Origin: Robertmurraya sp047302285
Lineage (GTDB): Bacteria > Bacillota > Bacilli > Bacillales > Cytobacillaceae
Assembly (NCBI RefSeq): GCF_047302285.1
Contig: NZ_CP154845.1
Coordinates: 2,170,001-2,234,000, forward strand
Length of the DNA: 64,000 bases
Direction of reading: 5' to 3'
Shown here: one piece after another, positions 8,061-15,445 of the stretch
Layout of the letters: each line of letters opens with the position of its first letter
Position numbering within the stretch: the first letter of the stretch is position 1
The notes under the pieces: generated by a model
What the model saw: only the letters and a program-made list of their open reading frames with translations
Database searches by the model: none
Told to the model about the DNA's origin: nothing
Made by a program: the position numbers and the translations under genes

Positions 8061-9272
8061 GTGACACAAAAAATATATTATAAAGACGCATACATAAAAG
8101 AATTTATCGCTAAAGGATTGGAGCAAAATCAAGATCATCGTGGTAAGTGGTATATTGTTTTAAATGAAACAGCTTTTTACCCGACTGGTGGTGGACAACC
8201 TCATGATCTTGGAACACTTAATGGTGTAATGGTACTAGATGTGGAAGAAATTGAAGGGGAAATCCGTCATTATGTGGAAGAAAGACTAGAAGATATAGAG
8301 AAGATTGAGGGGAAAATTGATTGGAGCAGAAGGTTGGATCATATGCAGCAGCACGCTGGACAACATATTTTAACCGCTGCATTTGAAGAACGATTTCAGA
8401 TTAGCACAGTTAGTTTTCATCTTGGGAAAGATTTCTGTACCATTGATCTGGAAACAGAGAAATTATCAGAAGAGATCCTATTTGAAGTAGAGAGAAGGGC
8501 CAATGAAATTATCCTTGAGGATCGTCCAATTGAGACAAAATGGGTCACTCATTCTGAAGCAACCAATTATAAGCTAAGAAAAGAATTGTCTGTCACAGAA
8601 GATATAAGACTTGTTATCATTCCTGATTATGATTATAACGGATGTGGTGGAACGCACCCAACATCGACAAGTCAAGTTAGTGCGATTAAGATCCTTGATT
8701 GGGAGAAGCAAAGAAACAAGGTTCGCGTACGCTTTATCTGTGGAAAAAGGGTCCTTATTCATTTACATCAAAAGCATTTCATATTAAAAGAGCTAGGTCA
8801 GTTACTAAGTGCTTCTGAAGAGCAATTACCAATGGTTGCTCAAAAACTCCTAGAAGCAAACAAAACACAAGCGAAATCGATCGCAGATCTACAAGAAACG
8901 CAATTACAAATAGAAGCCGAACAATTACTGAAAACAGTGAGTGAATGGGCCGGTGAAAAAGTGATTGAGAATGTGTTTGAAAATAGAACGGTTCAACAGC
9001 TTCAAAAACTAGCTCGCCTCATAACGGAACAGAATTTAGGAATCAATGTGTTTTTTGTTGTGGGAAATGGTGATAAATTGCAATTCGTGTTTTCTCGTGA
9101 TCAACTTGCATCCTTTAATATGAAAGCGATCGTTAAAGAAATTCTTCCAGCTATAAATTGGAGAGGGGGAGGAAGCGAATCATCTGCACAAGGCGGTGGA
9201 GATGCAATCATTAGTGGAAAAGAAATCCTTAGTCGAGTTCAGGAGCTAATCAAAACTGCAACATCTCACTGA
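8061..9272 (+). CDS. Alanyl-tRNA editing protein, AlaX-L type with DHHA1-like C-terminus
   Basis: A 403-residue free-standing trans-editing enzyme that should hydrolyse Ser-tRNA(Ala) or Gly-tRNA(Ala) made in error. The editing domain has the zinc ligands H98 and H102 (QQHAGQHIL) and the CGGTHP motif near residue 200. The N-terminal strand FYPTGGGQP is the conserved phosphate/substrate loop. The C-terminal third, with the Gly-rich NWRGGGSESSAQGGG, is DHHA1-like as in alanyl-tRNA synthetase; the aminoacylation domain is absent. GTG start with GAAAGGAAG seven bases upstream. Single gene with its own terminator. Confidence 0.9.
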   Translation: MTQKIYYKDAYIKEFIAKGLEQNQDHRGKWYIVLNETAFYPTGGGQPHDLGTLNGVMVLDVEEIEGEIRHYVEERLEDIEKIEGKIDWSRRLDHMQQHAGQHILTAAFEERFQISTVSFHLGKDFCTIDLETEKLSEEILFEVERRANEIILEDRPIETKWVTHSEATNYKLRKELSVTEDIRLVIIPDYDYNGCGGTHPTSTSQVSAIKILDWEKQRNKVRVRFICGKRVLIHLHQKHFILKELGQLLSASEEQLPMVAQKLLEANKTQAKSIADLQETQLQIEAEQLLKTVSEWAGEKVIENVFENRTVQQLQKLARLITEQNLGINVFFVVGNGDKLQFVFSRDQLASFNMKAIVKEILPAINWRGGGSESSAQGGGDAIISGKEILSRVQELIKTATSH

Positions 9273-9277
9273 AGAAA

Positions 9278-9317
9278 TAAAGATCCATTTCAGTTTAGAG
9301 ATTGAAATGGATCTTTA
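9278..9317. terminator. Rho-independent terminator, bidirectional
   Basis: A 15-bp stem (TAAAGATCCATTTCA / TGAAATGGATCTTTA) around a 10-base loop between convergent genes. Confidence 0.9.
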
Positions 9318-9328
9318 AAGGAATGAAA

Positions 9329-10564
9329 CTAAAGCTCAAAAAACTCTATAAAGTCTACGTTCTTCAACCAAAGCTTTGCGTTTGAACCATCTACATCAGC
9401 GATCCAAAGATTGCGATTTTGATCGGTAATCGATGTACCACGATACCAAATTAATTTATCGATTGACTTAAGATAATATGGATCATAATCACCAAGACCA
9501 TTTGAGGCTTCAGTGATTTGCACTTGTTTTTCGTTATTCAATTTAAGTGAATAGAGAGAAGGGAATGGATGCTCAGAAAACTCATTCGACCATTCTTTTG
9601 CCTCGACTCGAGAGGTTACGATTGATTGATCATCAGTCCAGGTAAAATTTAGTTCTGCAAAGTTCGATGGTGTTAACGATGAAACAGGAAATTCTTTGTA
9701 TTTCAGGTCTTTCCCTTTAAAACCGAAAACGATTCTGCCACCACCGGCAATATAGGCTAAAATATCTTTATTTGGTGCCCATTTCGGTGCCCCAACACCA
9801 TAGATGATCTCATCTAAAATCTCAAATTTCTTTCCGTCACTTGATAGAACGCAAAGCATATTGCTATCCATCGCTAGCGAGGCAGTAGGGGATACAATCA
9901 TTGGAAGCCGTTTGCCACTAGGAGAGATGTTTAAGAAATCAACATTAATTGACATAATATATTTATTGTCAATTCTTAAATCCTTAGGAACTACAAAAAC
10001 CTCATCAATACCTCCAAATACATTCACTTCACTTATTTTTTTTGGCAATTTTTTCTTATAGATTATAGGACTAGTCCAACCGTCGGGCTTTAAATCTGCT
10101 TGGGAGGAGAGGAGGAAACCTTTTCCATCTGGTAACCACATATAGCTGAAAACTCCAACAGCGCTATTATGGAATTCTTTTAAATCAGATATATTTAAAA
10201 CACCATTATTTATAAATGCGACTATATTTTGATTAGGAGCCCAATGTGGTTGATAGCCGTCATAAAAAATTTTCTTTTTCTCTTTTGTTTCAAAATTGTA
10301 CACCCATATTTCGTGTTGAATTTCGTTATTTTGAAGAGCAGCGGTCGTTTCCTTTTGATAAAGTAACCATTTACCGTCATGTGACCATTGCGGATGATCA
10401 ATTTTGCCAGTCTGTGTGATTTGAGTTTCTTGATTATGGACTAAAGTCCACAGATTTCCATCCCTTATAAATGCAGCTTTTATATCTTTAATAGAAGCTG
10501 CAGCTGTATGATTGCTTAATGATAACAAACAGAGAAATAACATGAGCAAGGACCATTTTTTCAT
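9329..10564 (-). CDS. Exported TolB/WD40-like beta-propeller protein
   Basis: The 411-residue protein begins with a Sec signal peptide (MKKWSLLMLFLCLLSLSNHTAAA). Repeated blades of the TolB/DPP-IV type follow, recognisable by PQWSHDGKWLLYQ, PHWAPNQNIVAFI, YMWLPDGKGFLLS, PKWAPNKDILAYI and FTWTDDQSIV. It is probably a periplasm-facing or cell-wall scaffold or sensor; no enzymatic motif is seen. I chose the ATG at 10564 because it begins the signal peptide and has GAGGTG four bases upstream; longer in-frame starts would bury the signal. It faces away from the TPP riboswitch and thiT. Confidence 0.75.
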   Translation of the reverse strand: MKKWSLLMLFLCLLSLSNHTAAASIKDIKAAFIRDGNLWTLVHNQETQITQTGKIDHPQWSHDGKWLLYQKETTAALQNNEIQHEIWVYNFETKEKKKIFYDGYQPHWAPNQNIVAFINNGVLNISDLKEFHNSAVGVFSYMWLPDGKGFLLSSQADLKPDGWTSPIIYKKKLPKKISEVNVFGGIDEVFVVPKDLRIDNKYIMSINVDFLNISPSGKRLPMIVSPTASLAMDSNMLCVLSSDGKKFEILDEIIYGVGAPKWAPNKDILAYIAGGGRIVFGFKGKDLKYKEFPVSSLTPSNFAELNFTWTDDQSIVTSRVEAKEWSNEFSEHPFPSLYSLKLNNEKQVQITEASNGLGDYDPYYLKSIDKLIWYRGTSITDQNRNLWIADVDGSNAKLWLKNVDFIEFFEL

Positions 10565-10639
10565 AGCGCACCTCATATGTTTTTGTCCCTCATAATTTTC
10601 GATCATTTCCCTTATATTATACAAGTGTAAAGTAATCAC

Positions 10640-10668
10640 TACACAAATAGTGAGAATTGAGCTATACT
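10640..10668 (+). promoter_or_regulatory. Candidate sigma-A promoter for the thiT leader
   Basis: TACACA, 17 bases, then TATACT. It sits about 25 bases upstream of the riboswitch P1 stem, the expected distance. The -35 is only a 4/6 match. Confidence 0.45.
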
Positions 10669-10693
10669 GTATGAGACAAATGGATAGCGGAAA

Positions 10694-10777
10694 CCACAAG
10701 GGGAGCTAAATGGCTGAGAGTGAACGTTTCGTTCTGACCCTTTGAACCTGTTAGTTAATGCTAGCGCAGGGATGTGG
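10694..10777 (+). promoter_or_regulatory. TPP riboswitch (THI element)
   Basis: The aptamer has the diagnostic GGGGAGC, GCTGAGAGTGAA, GACCCTTTGAACCTG and GTTAATGCTAGCGCAGGGA segments, closed by a CCACA / TGTGG P1 helix. It precedes the thiamine transporter gene, which fits thiamine pyrophosphate feedback. Confidence 0.96.
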
Positions 10778-10807
10778 ATTATGATTTTAGAATGATCTCA
10801 TCTTGTT

Positions 10808-10847
10808 CTCCCTTGTGTTTTCGTGTGGAAAAAAGGGGGATTTTTTT
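10808..10847 (+). promoter_or_regulatory. TPP riboswitch expression platform: hairpin covering the thiT ribosome binding site
   Basis: CTCCCTT at 10809-10815 can pair with AAGGGGG at 10833-10839, followed by seven T immediately before the ATG. The hairpin would both terminate and hide the Shine-Dalgarno. The same CTCCCTTGTG can instead pair with CACAAGGGGAG of the aptamer P1 5' strand (10695-10705, one bulged G), giving mutually exclusive structures. Confidence 0.6.
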
Positions 10848-11417
10848 ATGAAAAAATTAAGCTTATTGGCGTTGATTGAGGCCTCTTTCTTTGCTGCTTT
10901 TGCCTTGATCCTAGACTTACTTCCATCGATCAAACTTGGTCCGTGGATATCAATTTCTTTTGCCATGGTACCTATTTTTATTCTGGCTTTTCGTTGGGGT
11001 TTTAAGGTTAGTTTTCTAGCCGGCTTTATTTGGGGACTGCTCCAGTTTGCGATGGGAGATGCCTATTTTTTAACGCTCATACAGTTTTTAATTGAGTATT
11101 TTATTGCTTTTGCCTTTATTGGATTTGCTGGACTTTTCTTTAAACCAATTCAAGCCGAATTTCTAAAAGAGAATAAGAAGAAAGCGCTTGGTTGGGTGGT
11201 CATTGCCATCTTTGTTGGAAGCTTGGCTCGATATTTTTGGCATTTTATCGCAGGAATCATCTTTTGGGGAAGCTATGCACCAGATGGAATGTCACCGATT
11301 GCCTATTCATTAGTTGTGAATGGAGGAGCTATGTTAGGGTCGGCCATTTTATGCGCTATTGTAGTAGCGGCACTATTATGGAACGCACCAAGACTAATTA
11401 AAGTCCGAATAAACTAG
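10848..11417 (+). CDS. thiT: Thiamine transporter ThiT (ECF S-component, YuaJ)
   Basis: A 189-residue integral membrane protein with about six hydrophobic helices. It binds thiamine and works with the shared ECF energising module (EcfA/EcfA'/EcfT, not in this window). Family marks are the LIEASFFAAFALILDLLP start, W-rich loops (FRWGFKVSFLAGFIWGLLQF) and a C-terminal NGG-containing helix. The TPP riboswitch directly upstream confirms the substrate class. The ATG at 10848 is preceded by AAAGGGGG; an in-frame ATG 45 bases earlier lies in the expression platform and is rejected. Confidence 0.93.
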   Translation: MKKLSLLALIEASFFAAFALILDLLPSIKLGPWISISFAMVPIFILAFRWGFKVSFLAGFIWGLLQFAMGDAYFLTLIQFLIEYFIAFAFIGFAGLFFKPIQAEFLKENKKKALGWVVIAIFVGSLARYFWHFIAGIIFWGSYAPDGMSPIAYSLVVNGGAMLGSAILCAIVVAALLWNAPRLIKVRIN

Positions 11418-11421
11418 ATAA

Positions 11422-11450
11422 TTGACAGAATGCCGGATGTGTTTTATAGT
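11422..11450 (+). promoter_or_regulatory. Sigma-A promoter of the SAM-riboswitch transcript
   Basis: Consensus TTGACA, 17-base spacer, TATAGT. It begins five bases after the thiT stop and about 30 bases before the S-box, so the downstream unit is transcribed separately from thiT. Confidence 0.8.
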
Positions 11451-11480
11451 ATTCCTATAAATTTAATATGATTAATTTCA

Positions 11481-11584
11481 CTTATCCAGAGAGGCGGAGG
11501 GATTTGGCCCTATGATACCTCGGCAACAGACTCTTTTAAAGAGAACTGTGCCAATTCCAACAAGCTTTAAGCTTGAAAGATAAG
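11481..11584 (+). promoter_or_regulatory. SAM-I riboswitch (S-box) upstream of a small FbpA-like gene
   Basis: P1 is CTTATC / GATAAG. The conserved core AGAG-GCGGAGGGA, GGCCCTATGATACC, CGGCAAC and the P3/P4 arms (CAAGCTT / AAGCTTG) are all present. The only gene between it and the next convergent gene is the 46-residue frame at 11670. Confidence 0.95.
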
Positions 11585-11600
11585 ATGAGCGGCTTAAATA

Positions 11601-11645
11601 AAAACCTCTTCTTATTGATTAAAAATAGATAAGAAGAGGTTTTTT
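11601..11645 (+). terminator. SAM riboswitch terminator
   Basis: A 13-bp stem (AACCTCTTCTTAT / ATAAGAAGAGGTT) followed by six T, right after the S-box aptamer. It should form when SAM is bound and stop transcription before the downstream small gene. Confidence 0.9.
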
Positions 11646-11669
11646 GTCGCTTTGAAGGAGGAATCTACA

Positions 11670-11810
11670 TTGAATAAAAGAGATATACTGATTGAAAAAT
11701 TGATCGACTTTGGCATTTTCAAGATTAATGATAAGCAACTGTTTGAATTACCGATTGATGATTTAGAACAAGAATTAAAGAGGGTCATGCAAAATAAAAC
11801 TATACGCTAA
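11670..11810 (+). CDS. Small FbpA-family protein (Fur-regulated basic protein-like)
   Basis: A 46-residue frame starting at TTG with AAGGAGGA seven bases ahead. The sequence NKRDILIEKLIDFGIFKI ... KQLFELPIDDLEQEL matches the short FbpA family (rk..LIe.L...GifK..g.qLyeLtl.eLE). In B. subtilis FbpA is a Fur-controlled partner in the iron-sparing response. Here no Fur box is visible; the gene lies behind a SAM riboswitch and its terminator, so methionine/SAM status, not iron, should control it. The last four bases overlap the end of the convergent VanW gene. Family call is by eye; the length is normal for the group. Confidence 0.7.
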   Translation: MNKRDILIEKLIDFGIFKINDKQLFELPIDDLEQELKRVMQNKTIR

Positions 11811-12676
11811 TAGATGATTTTCCGAGGCTGATAATTAATATCCTCAGAAGAATAGACAAATACGATCACCATTCCACCGACAACCTTGGCCCGAATCAAA
11901 ATAGGTTGATTGTATTCATTTTTAAAAGAGAAGTCTGGTCCATACCAACTAACTGTTGCATCTCTTCCAGGCGGAACATATGGCACATGTTTGCTATGAG
12001 AATAACGTTCGACCATCGTAACACCGGAATAGTCGACAGCATTGAAGAGAGTGGAGGACACTTGACAGATTCCTCCACCAATACCTTCAATCAATTCACC
12101 TTTCACTATTTCAGGGGCTTTCATATACCCTTTTTCAACTGTGCGCATGCCAACAACTTTATTAAATGAGAAGATTTCGCCGGGAAACACAACATGGTTA
12201 TTAATCGCCTCAACAGCTAACGCTATATTGTTGGATCGAGCTTCATTCCGTGAATTAAAATAAGTTATATATTGTCCTATTCTTTTTGTCCGGATGATCG
12301 AGAGGAGTTCGCTATCAACTTTCGGATAAACCATTATTTTTGGTACTTCTAATGTGGATAATCGATTATTAAAATAATATTGGAAAAATTGCTCGGTAAA
12401 TGCATGGCGATTAAGTTTGTATCCAATCTTTTCTGGAATAATATTCCCTGAGTCACTGAGGGTAGCATCTTCAGGTTTTACCTTTATTTGTTGTTCAATT
12501 TGACTTAATAATTGTTCATACTTGATCGTATCTACCAGTTCTAATCCAGGCACTTGCAAGGTGATATCCTTTCGATTAACAATCGCAAGAGTATCATCAT
12601 TCTCTTTAATTTGAATTGGTAGTCCGTTTTGAGGGTGAATTAATAAAAGTATGCTTAAAATCCATGAAACGTGCAT
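11807..12676 (-). CDS. VanW family exported protein
   Basis: A 289-residue secreted protein with a short N-terminal hydrophobic signal (WILSILLLI). The C-terminal VanW domain has SRNEARSNNIALAVEAIN, FPGEIFSFN, GGGICQVSSTLFNA and RYSHSKHVPY. VanW proteins occur in vancomycin resistance and spore-related loci; their biochemical role is not established. No transpeptidase or G5 domain is attached. The ATG at 12676 is preceded by TGAGGAGGAACA; an upstream in-frame ATG (12727) has no such site. Confidence 0.9.
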   Translation of the reverse strand: MHVSWILSILLLIHPQNGLPIQIKENDDTLAIVNRKDITLQVPGLELVDTIKYEQLLSQIEQQIKVKPEDATLSDSGNIIPEKIGYKLNRHAFTEQFFQYYFNNRLSTLEVPKIMVYPKVDSELLSIIRTKRIGQYITYFNSRNEARSNNIALAVEAINNHVVFPGEIFSFNKVVGMRTVEKGYMKAPEIVKGELIEGIGGGICQVSSTLFNAVDYSGVTMVERYSHSKHVPYVPPGRDATVSWYGPDFSFKNEYNQPILIRAKVVGGMVIVFVYSSEDINYQPRKIIY

Positions 12677-12854
12677 ATTGTTCCTCCTCAAATTGCTTAC
12701 TTCCCGAGTATTACTCCATCGAAACAATAGAGGTTAACTCAGTCTATTTTTTAAATATTGTTAGGAAATTATTCTTGACCGTAAGAGCTTTTCCTAGCAT
12801 TCTTTTATAAAGTTCGAAATAATGAGATGAGAATAAAAGAAAAAGGTGTCTTGA

Positions 12855-14195
12855 ATGAATGCACATGATTTTACAAAAGGAAACATCGTTAAACAGCTTT
12901 TTTGGTTTTCAACTCCGATTATGTTTACCAATCTTCTTCAAGTTTCCTATCAATTTATAGATAGTCTTTGGGTTGGAAATTTATTGGGGGCAAACGCACT
13001 TGGTGCAATTACCATTGCAAGTACTGTCATTTTTACCGTACTTTCTTTTATTATTGGCATTAACAATGCAACATTAACGATTCTATCCCAACAAAAAGGG
13101 AAGGAAGATATTACCGGTTTAAGAAACTATTTAAATGCATTTGTCGTTCTCTTAACGACACTCGGCTTGTCGTTAGGGCTGGTGGGCTTTTTCTTATCAG
13201 AGAGGATTTTAAGCTGGCTACAAACTCCGACCGAGATGATCACAGAAGGCACAATTTATTTACAAATAAACTTTATAGGGATATTGTTTCTTCTTGGCTA
13301 TAACTTTATTGCTACCGTTCTTAGAGCTGTAGGGGACAGTAAAACACCATTAAAGTTTGTTCTGCTGGCAGTTATATTGAATGCTGTACTTGATCCGATA
13401 TTTATTTCTGGATTAAATTTAGGGATTCATGGAGCAGCAATTGCTACGATTTTGGCACAGGGCATAGCATTTCTATATGGATTATTGATTGTCCTTCGCA
13501 AAAAATTGGTGCCATTTTCAATTCCTTATTTACCAACAAAGACAGAGGTCGTACTTATTTTAAAGCTAGGAATTCCATCAGGATTACAAATGATGGTCAT
13601 TTCCGCTGGTGTCATGGCGATTATGAGTGTAGTCAATTCGTTCGGTACGGATGTTGTAGCCGGATTCGGTGCTGCCCAGCGAATAGATAGTTTAATCATG
13701 CTACCAGCAAGTGCACTTGGCACAGCGGTTAATAGTATGGCTGGCCAAAATATTGGGGCCAATCAATGGGAGCGAGTGAAGAAAATTGCTACATATGCGG
13801 TTCTGTATAATTTTACAATGATGCTAATTATAGCTGGTTTGGTTGTTTTCTTAGCTCGTTTAGGGATAAGCTTATTTATTTCTGAAAAGGATGCCGTCCA
13901 ATTTGGAACAGAGTATTTGCAAATGATTGCATTTTTTTATCCTTTCCTTGGAATTAATTTTGTTTTAAATGGCATTGTCCGTGCTTCTGGTGCTATGTTT
14001 CAAGTGCTTGTGCTTAACATAATTTCTTTCTGGATATTGCGCTATCCGCTCACCTATTTGTTTTCTTCTTTTTTTGGAGAAAAGGGGATCGCTCTCGGCA
14101 TGGGTGCAAGCTTTTTCATGAGTAGCATCATTGCTTTTTCATATTATCGTTTTGGGAAGTGGAACCAAAAAACTATCTTTAGTCAAGAAAAATAG
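12855..14195 (+). CDS. MATE family efflux transporter (YpnP-like)
   Basis: A 446-residue membrane protein with twelve predicted helices that exports cationic or aromatic compounds by Na+ or H+ antiport. It opens with HDFTKGNIVKQLFWFSTPIM and has the inter-repeat signature SYQFIDSLWVGNLLGANALGA, with the second copy near residue 240-300 (AAQRIDSLIMLPASALG). The sequence is very like B. subtilis YpnP. The ATG at 12855 follows AAAGGTG. It may be co-transcribed with the small membrane protein 71 bases downstream. Confidence 0.9.
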   Translation: MNAHDFTKGNIVKQLFWFSTPIMFTNLLQVSYQFIDSLWVGNLLGANALGAITIASTVIFTVLSFIIGINNATLTILSQQKGKEDITGLRNYLNAFVVLLTTLGLSLGLVGFFLSERILSWLQTPTEMITEGTIYLQINFIGILFLLGYNFIATVLRAVGDSKTPLKFVLLAVILNAVLDPIFISGLNLGIHGAAIATILAQGIAFLYGLLIVLRKKLVPFSIPYLPTKTEVVLILKLGIPSGLQMMVISAGVMAIMSVVNSFGTDVVAGFGAAQRIDSLIMLPASALGTAVNSMAGQNIGANQWERVKKIATYAVLYNFTMMLIIAGLVVFLARLGISLFISEKDAVQFGTEYLQMIAFFYPFLGINFVLNGIVRASGAMFQVLVLNIISFWILRYPLTYLFSSFFGEKGIALGMGASFFMSSIIAFSYYRFGKWNQKTIFSQEK

Positions 14196-14266
14196 CTCAG
14201 CCCCTTAAAAAAAGTTTGACAAATTTGTGAACTTTTCGTTAAATAATGGTAAAGGGGATGAATTGG

Positions 14267-14518
14267 ATGACTGAAAAACAACTTAAGAATTTGCTTTTCT
14301 TTAGAAAAATTACGATGGTCGGGATCCTTCTTGGTTTTCTCGTTTTCTTATCTAGCTTCTTTGTAAGCGGTCCCAGTGCTCCTTATCAATTATCAATCGG
14401 AATTAGCATAATGGTTTCGTCGATGCTTTTATTTGGATTTGGAATGTTCTTGCCGTTGATGGAAGAGGTAAGTAGTGAAGAAATAAATGAACAGGAAAAA
14501 ACCTCTAGCTTATCATAA
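14267..14518 (+). CDS. Small membrane protein, two helices, unknown
   Basis: An 83-residue protein with two hydrophobic segments (about 15-36 and 44-66) and an acidic C-terminal tail. I do not recognise the family. AAAGGGGA lies eight bases ahead of the ATG at 14267, which decides this start over an ATG at 14258 that abuts the ribosome binding site. Its stop codon lies inside the terminator shared with qoxD. Confidence 0.7.
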   Translation: MTEKQLKNLLFFRKITMVGILLGFLVFLSSFFVSGPSAPYQLSIGISIMVSSMLLFGFGMFLPLMEEVSSEEINEQEKTSSLS

Positions 14519-14533
14519 AAGCTAGAGGTTTTT
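14497..14533. terminator. Bidirectional rho-independent terminator
   Basis: AAAACCTCTAGCTT and AAGCTAGAGGTTTT pair around a 7-base loop with T-runs on both strands. It ends the small membrane protein gene and the qox operon. Confidence 0.9.
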
Positions 14534-14536
14534 ATC

Positions 14537-14839
14537 TTAGTGAGTAGAATGACCTGCTGTCATGACCCAAATTGAACCTACGACGATGACAACGGTCATG
14601 AATACTCCATAGATGATATTAATAACATTCGTTTTCCCGTCTTCACCTTCACGCAAATGCATGAACATAAAGAGTTGAATCCCTGCTTGGAGGACAGCTA
14701 GTGTTCCAATAATCCACATGATGACTTTAAAGGATAGATTCGTTTTTAACGCAATGAATGCTGCTCCAAAGGTAAGGATTAAGGAAAAAATGAATCCAAG
14801 CAGATGGCTGATTGGAAAGCGATTTGTAGTTTTTCCCAT
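14537..14839 (-). CDS. qoxD: Cytochrome aa3 quinol oxidase subunit IV
   Basis: A 100-residue protein with three membrane helices (about 12-32, 38-60, 73-95), the conserved LxxGFIxSLIxTFxAF-type first helix and the VLQAGIQLFMFMHLREG signature. Subunit IV assists assembly and stability of the heme-copper quinol oxidase. It starts on the base next to the qoxC stop codon (TAA ATG), so translation is coupled. Last gene of qoxABCD. Confidence 0.93.
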   Translation of the reverse strand: MGKTTNRFPISHLLGFIFSLILTFGAAFIALKTNLSFKVIMWIIGTLAVLQAGIQLFMFMHLREGEDGKTNVINIIYGVFMTVVIVVGSIWVMTAGHSTH

Positions 14840-15445
14840 TTAACCCACCATCCCTTTTAAATACACAAACGTAAAGATAAAAATCCACACAACATCAAGG
14901 AAATGCCAGTACAAGCCAATAATAAATGTTTTTCTTGCTGTAGTTGGCGTTAAGCCTCTGCGCACTAGCTGAATAATAACCATTGACGCCCAAATGATTC
15001 CGAATGTGACGTGGGCACCGTGTGTACCGAGTAATACAAATAAACTAGAGAGAAACGCACTTGTTTGCATCGTTGCTCCTAAATGAATATAATGAATGAA
15101 CTCATTTATTTCCATATATAAGAAGCCAGCCCCAAGTAGAAGGGTAATCACTAACCATATAATGAGCCCTTTTAATTGATGACGACGCATCTCAAAAATC
15201 GCTATTCCCATCGTAAAACTACTTGTTAAGAGAAGGACCGTTTGAATGAGAACATCCTTGATCATAATGATATCTTGGTGTGTAGGGCCACCAGCATAGC
15301 GCTGGTATAGAACCCCATATACACCGAAGAGGGTAGCAAACAAAACAATTTCTGCTCCAAGGAAGATCCAGAATCCGAGGATATTTAGCCGATTTTGCTC
15401 GGTTTGATATTCTAATGGCAAGGAATGATCGATCTTACTTGACAT
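14840..15445 (-). CDS. qoxC: Cytochrome aa3 quinol oxidase subunit III
   Basis: A 201-residue membrane protein with five helices. Marks are LGFWIFLGAEIVLFATLFGVY, the EINEF pair in the middle helix, and GLYWHFLDVVWIFIFTFVYL at the C-terminus. Subunit III stabilises the catalytic core. I start at the ATG at 15445 (MSSKIDHS) because GAGGTG precedes it by seven bases and the family begins there; the longer frame to 15529 only reads back into qoxB. It overlaps the qoxB end by 11 bases. Confidence 0.94.
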   Translation of the reverse strand: MSSKIDHSLPLEYQTEQNRLNILGFWIFLGAEIVLFATLFGVYGVLYQRYAGGPTHQDIIMIKDVLIQTVLLLTSSFTMGIAIFEMRRHQLKGLIIWLVITLLLGAGFLYMEINEFIHYIHLGATMQTSAFLSSLFVLLGTHGAHVTFGIIWASMVIIQLVRRGLTPTTARKTFIIGLYWHFLDVVWIFIFTFVYLKGMVG

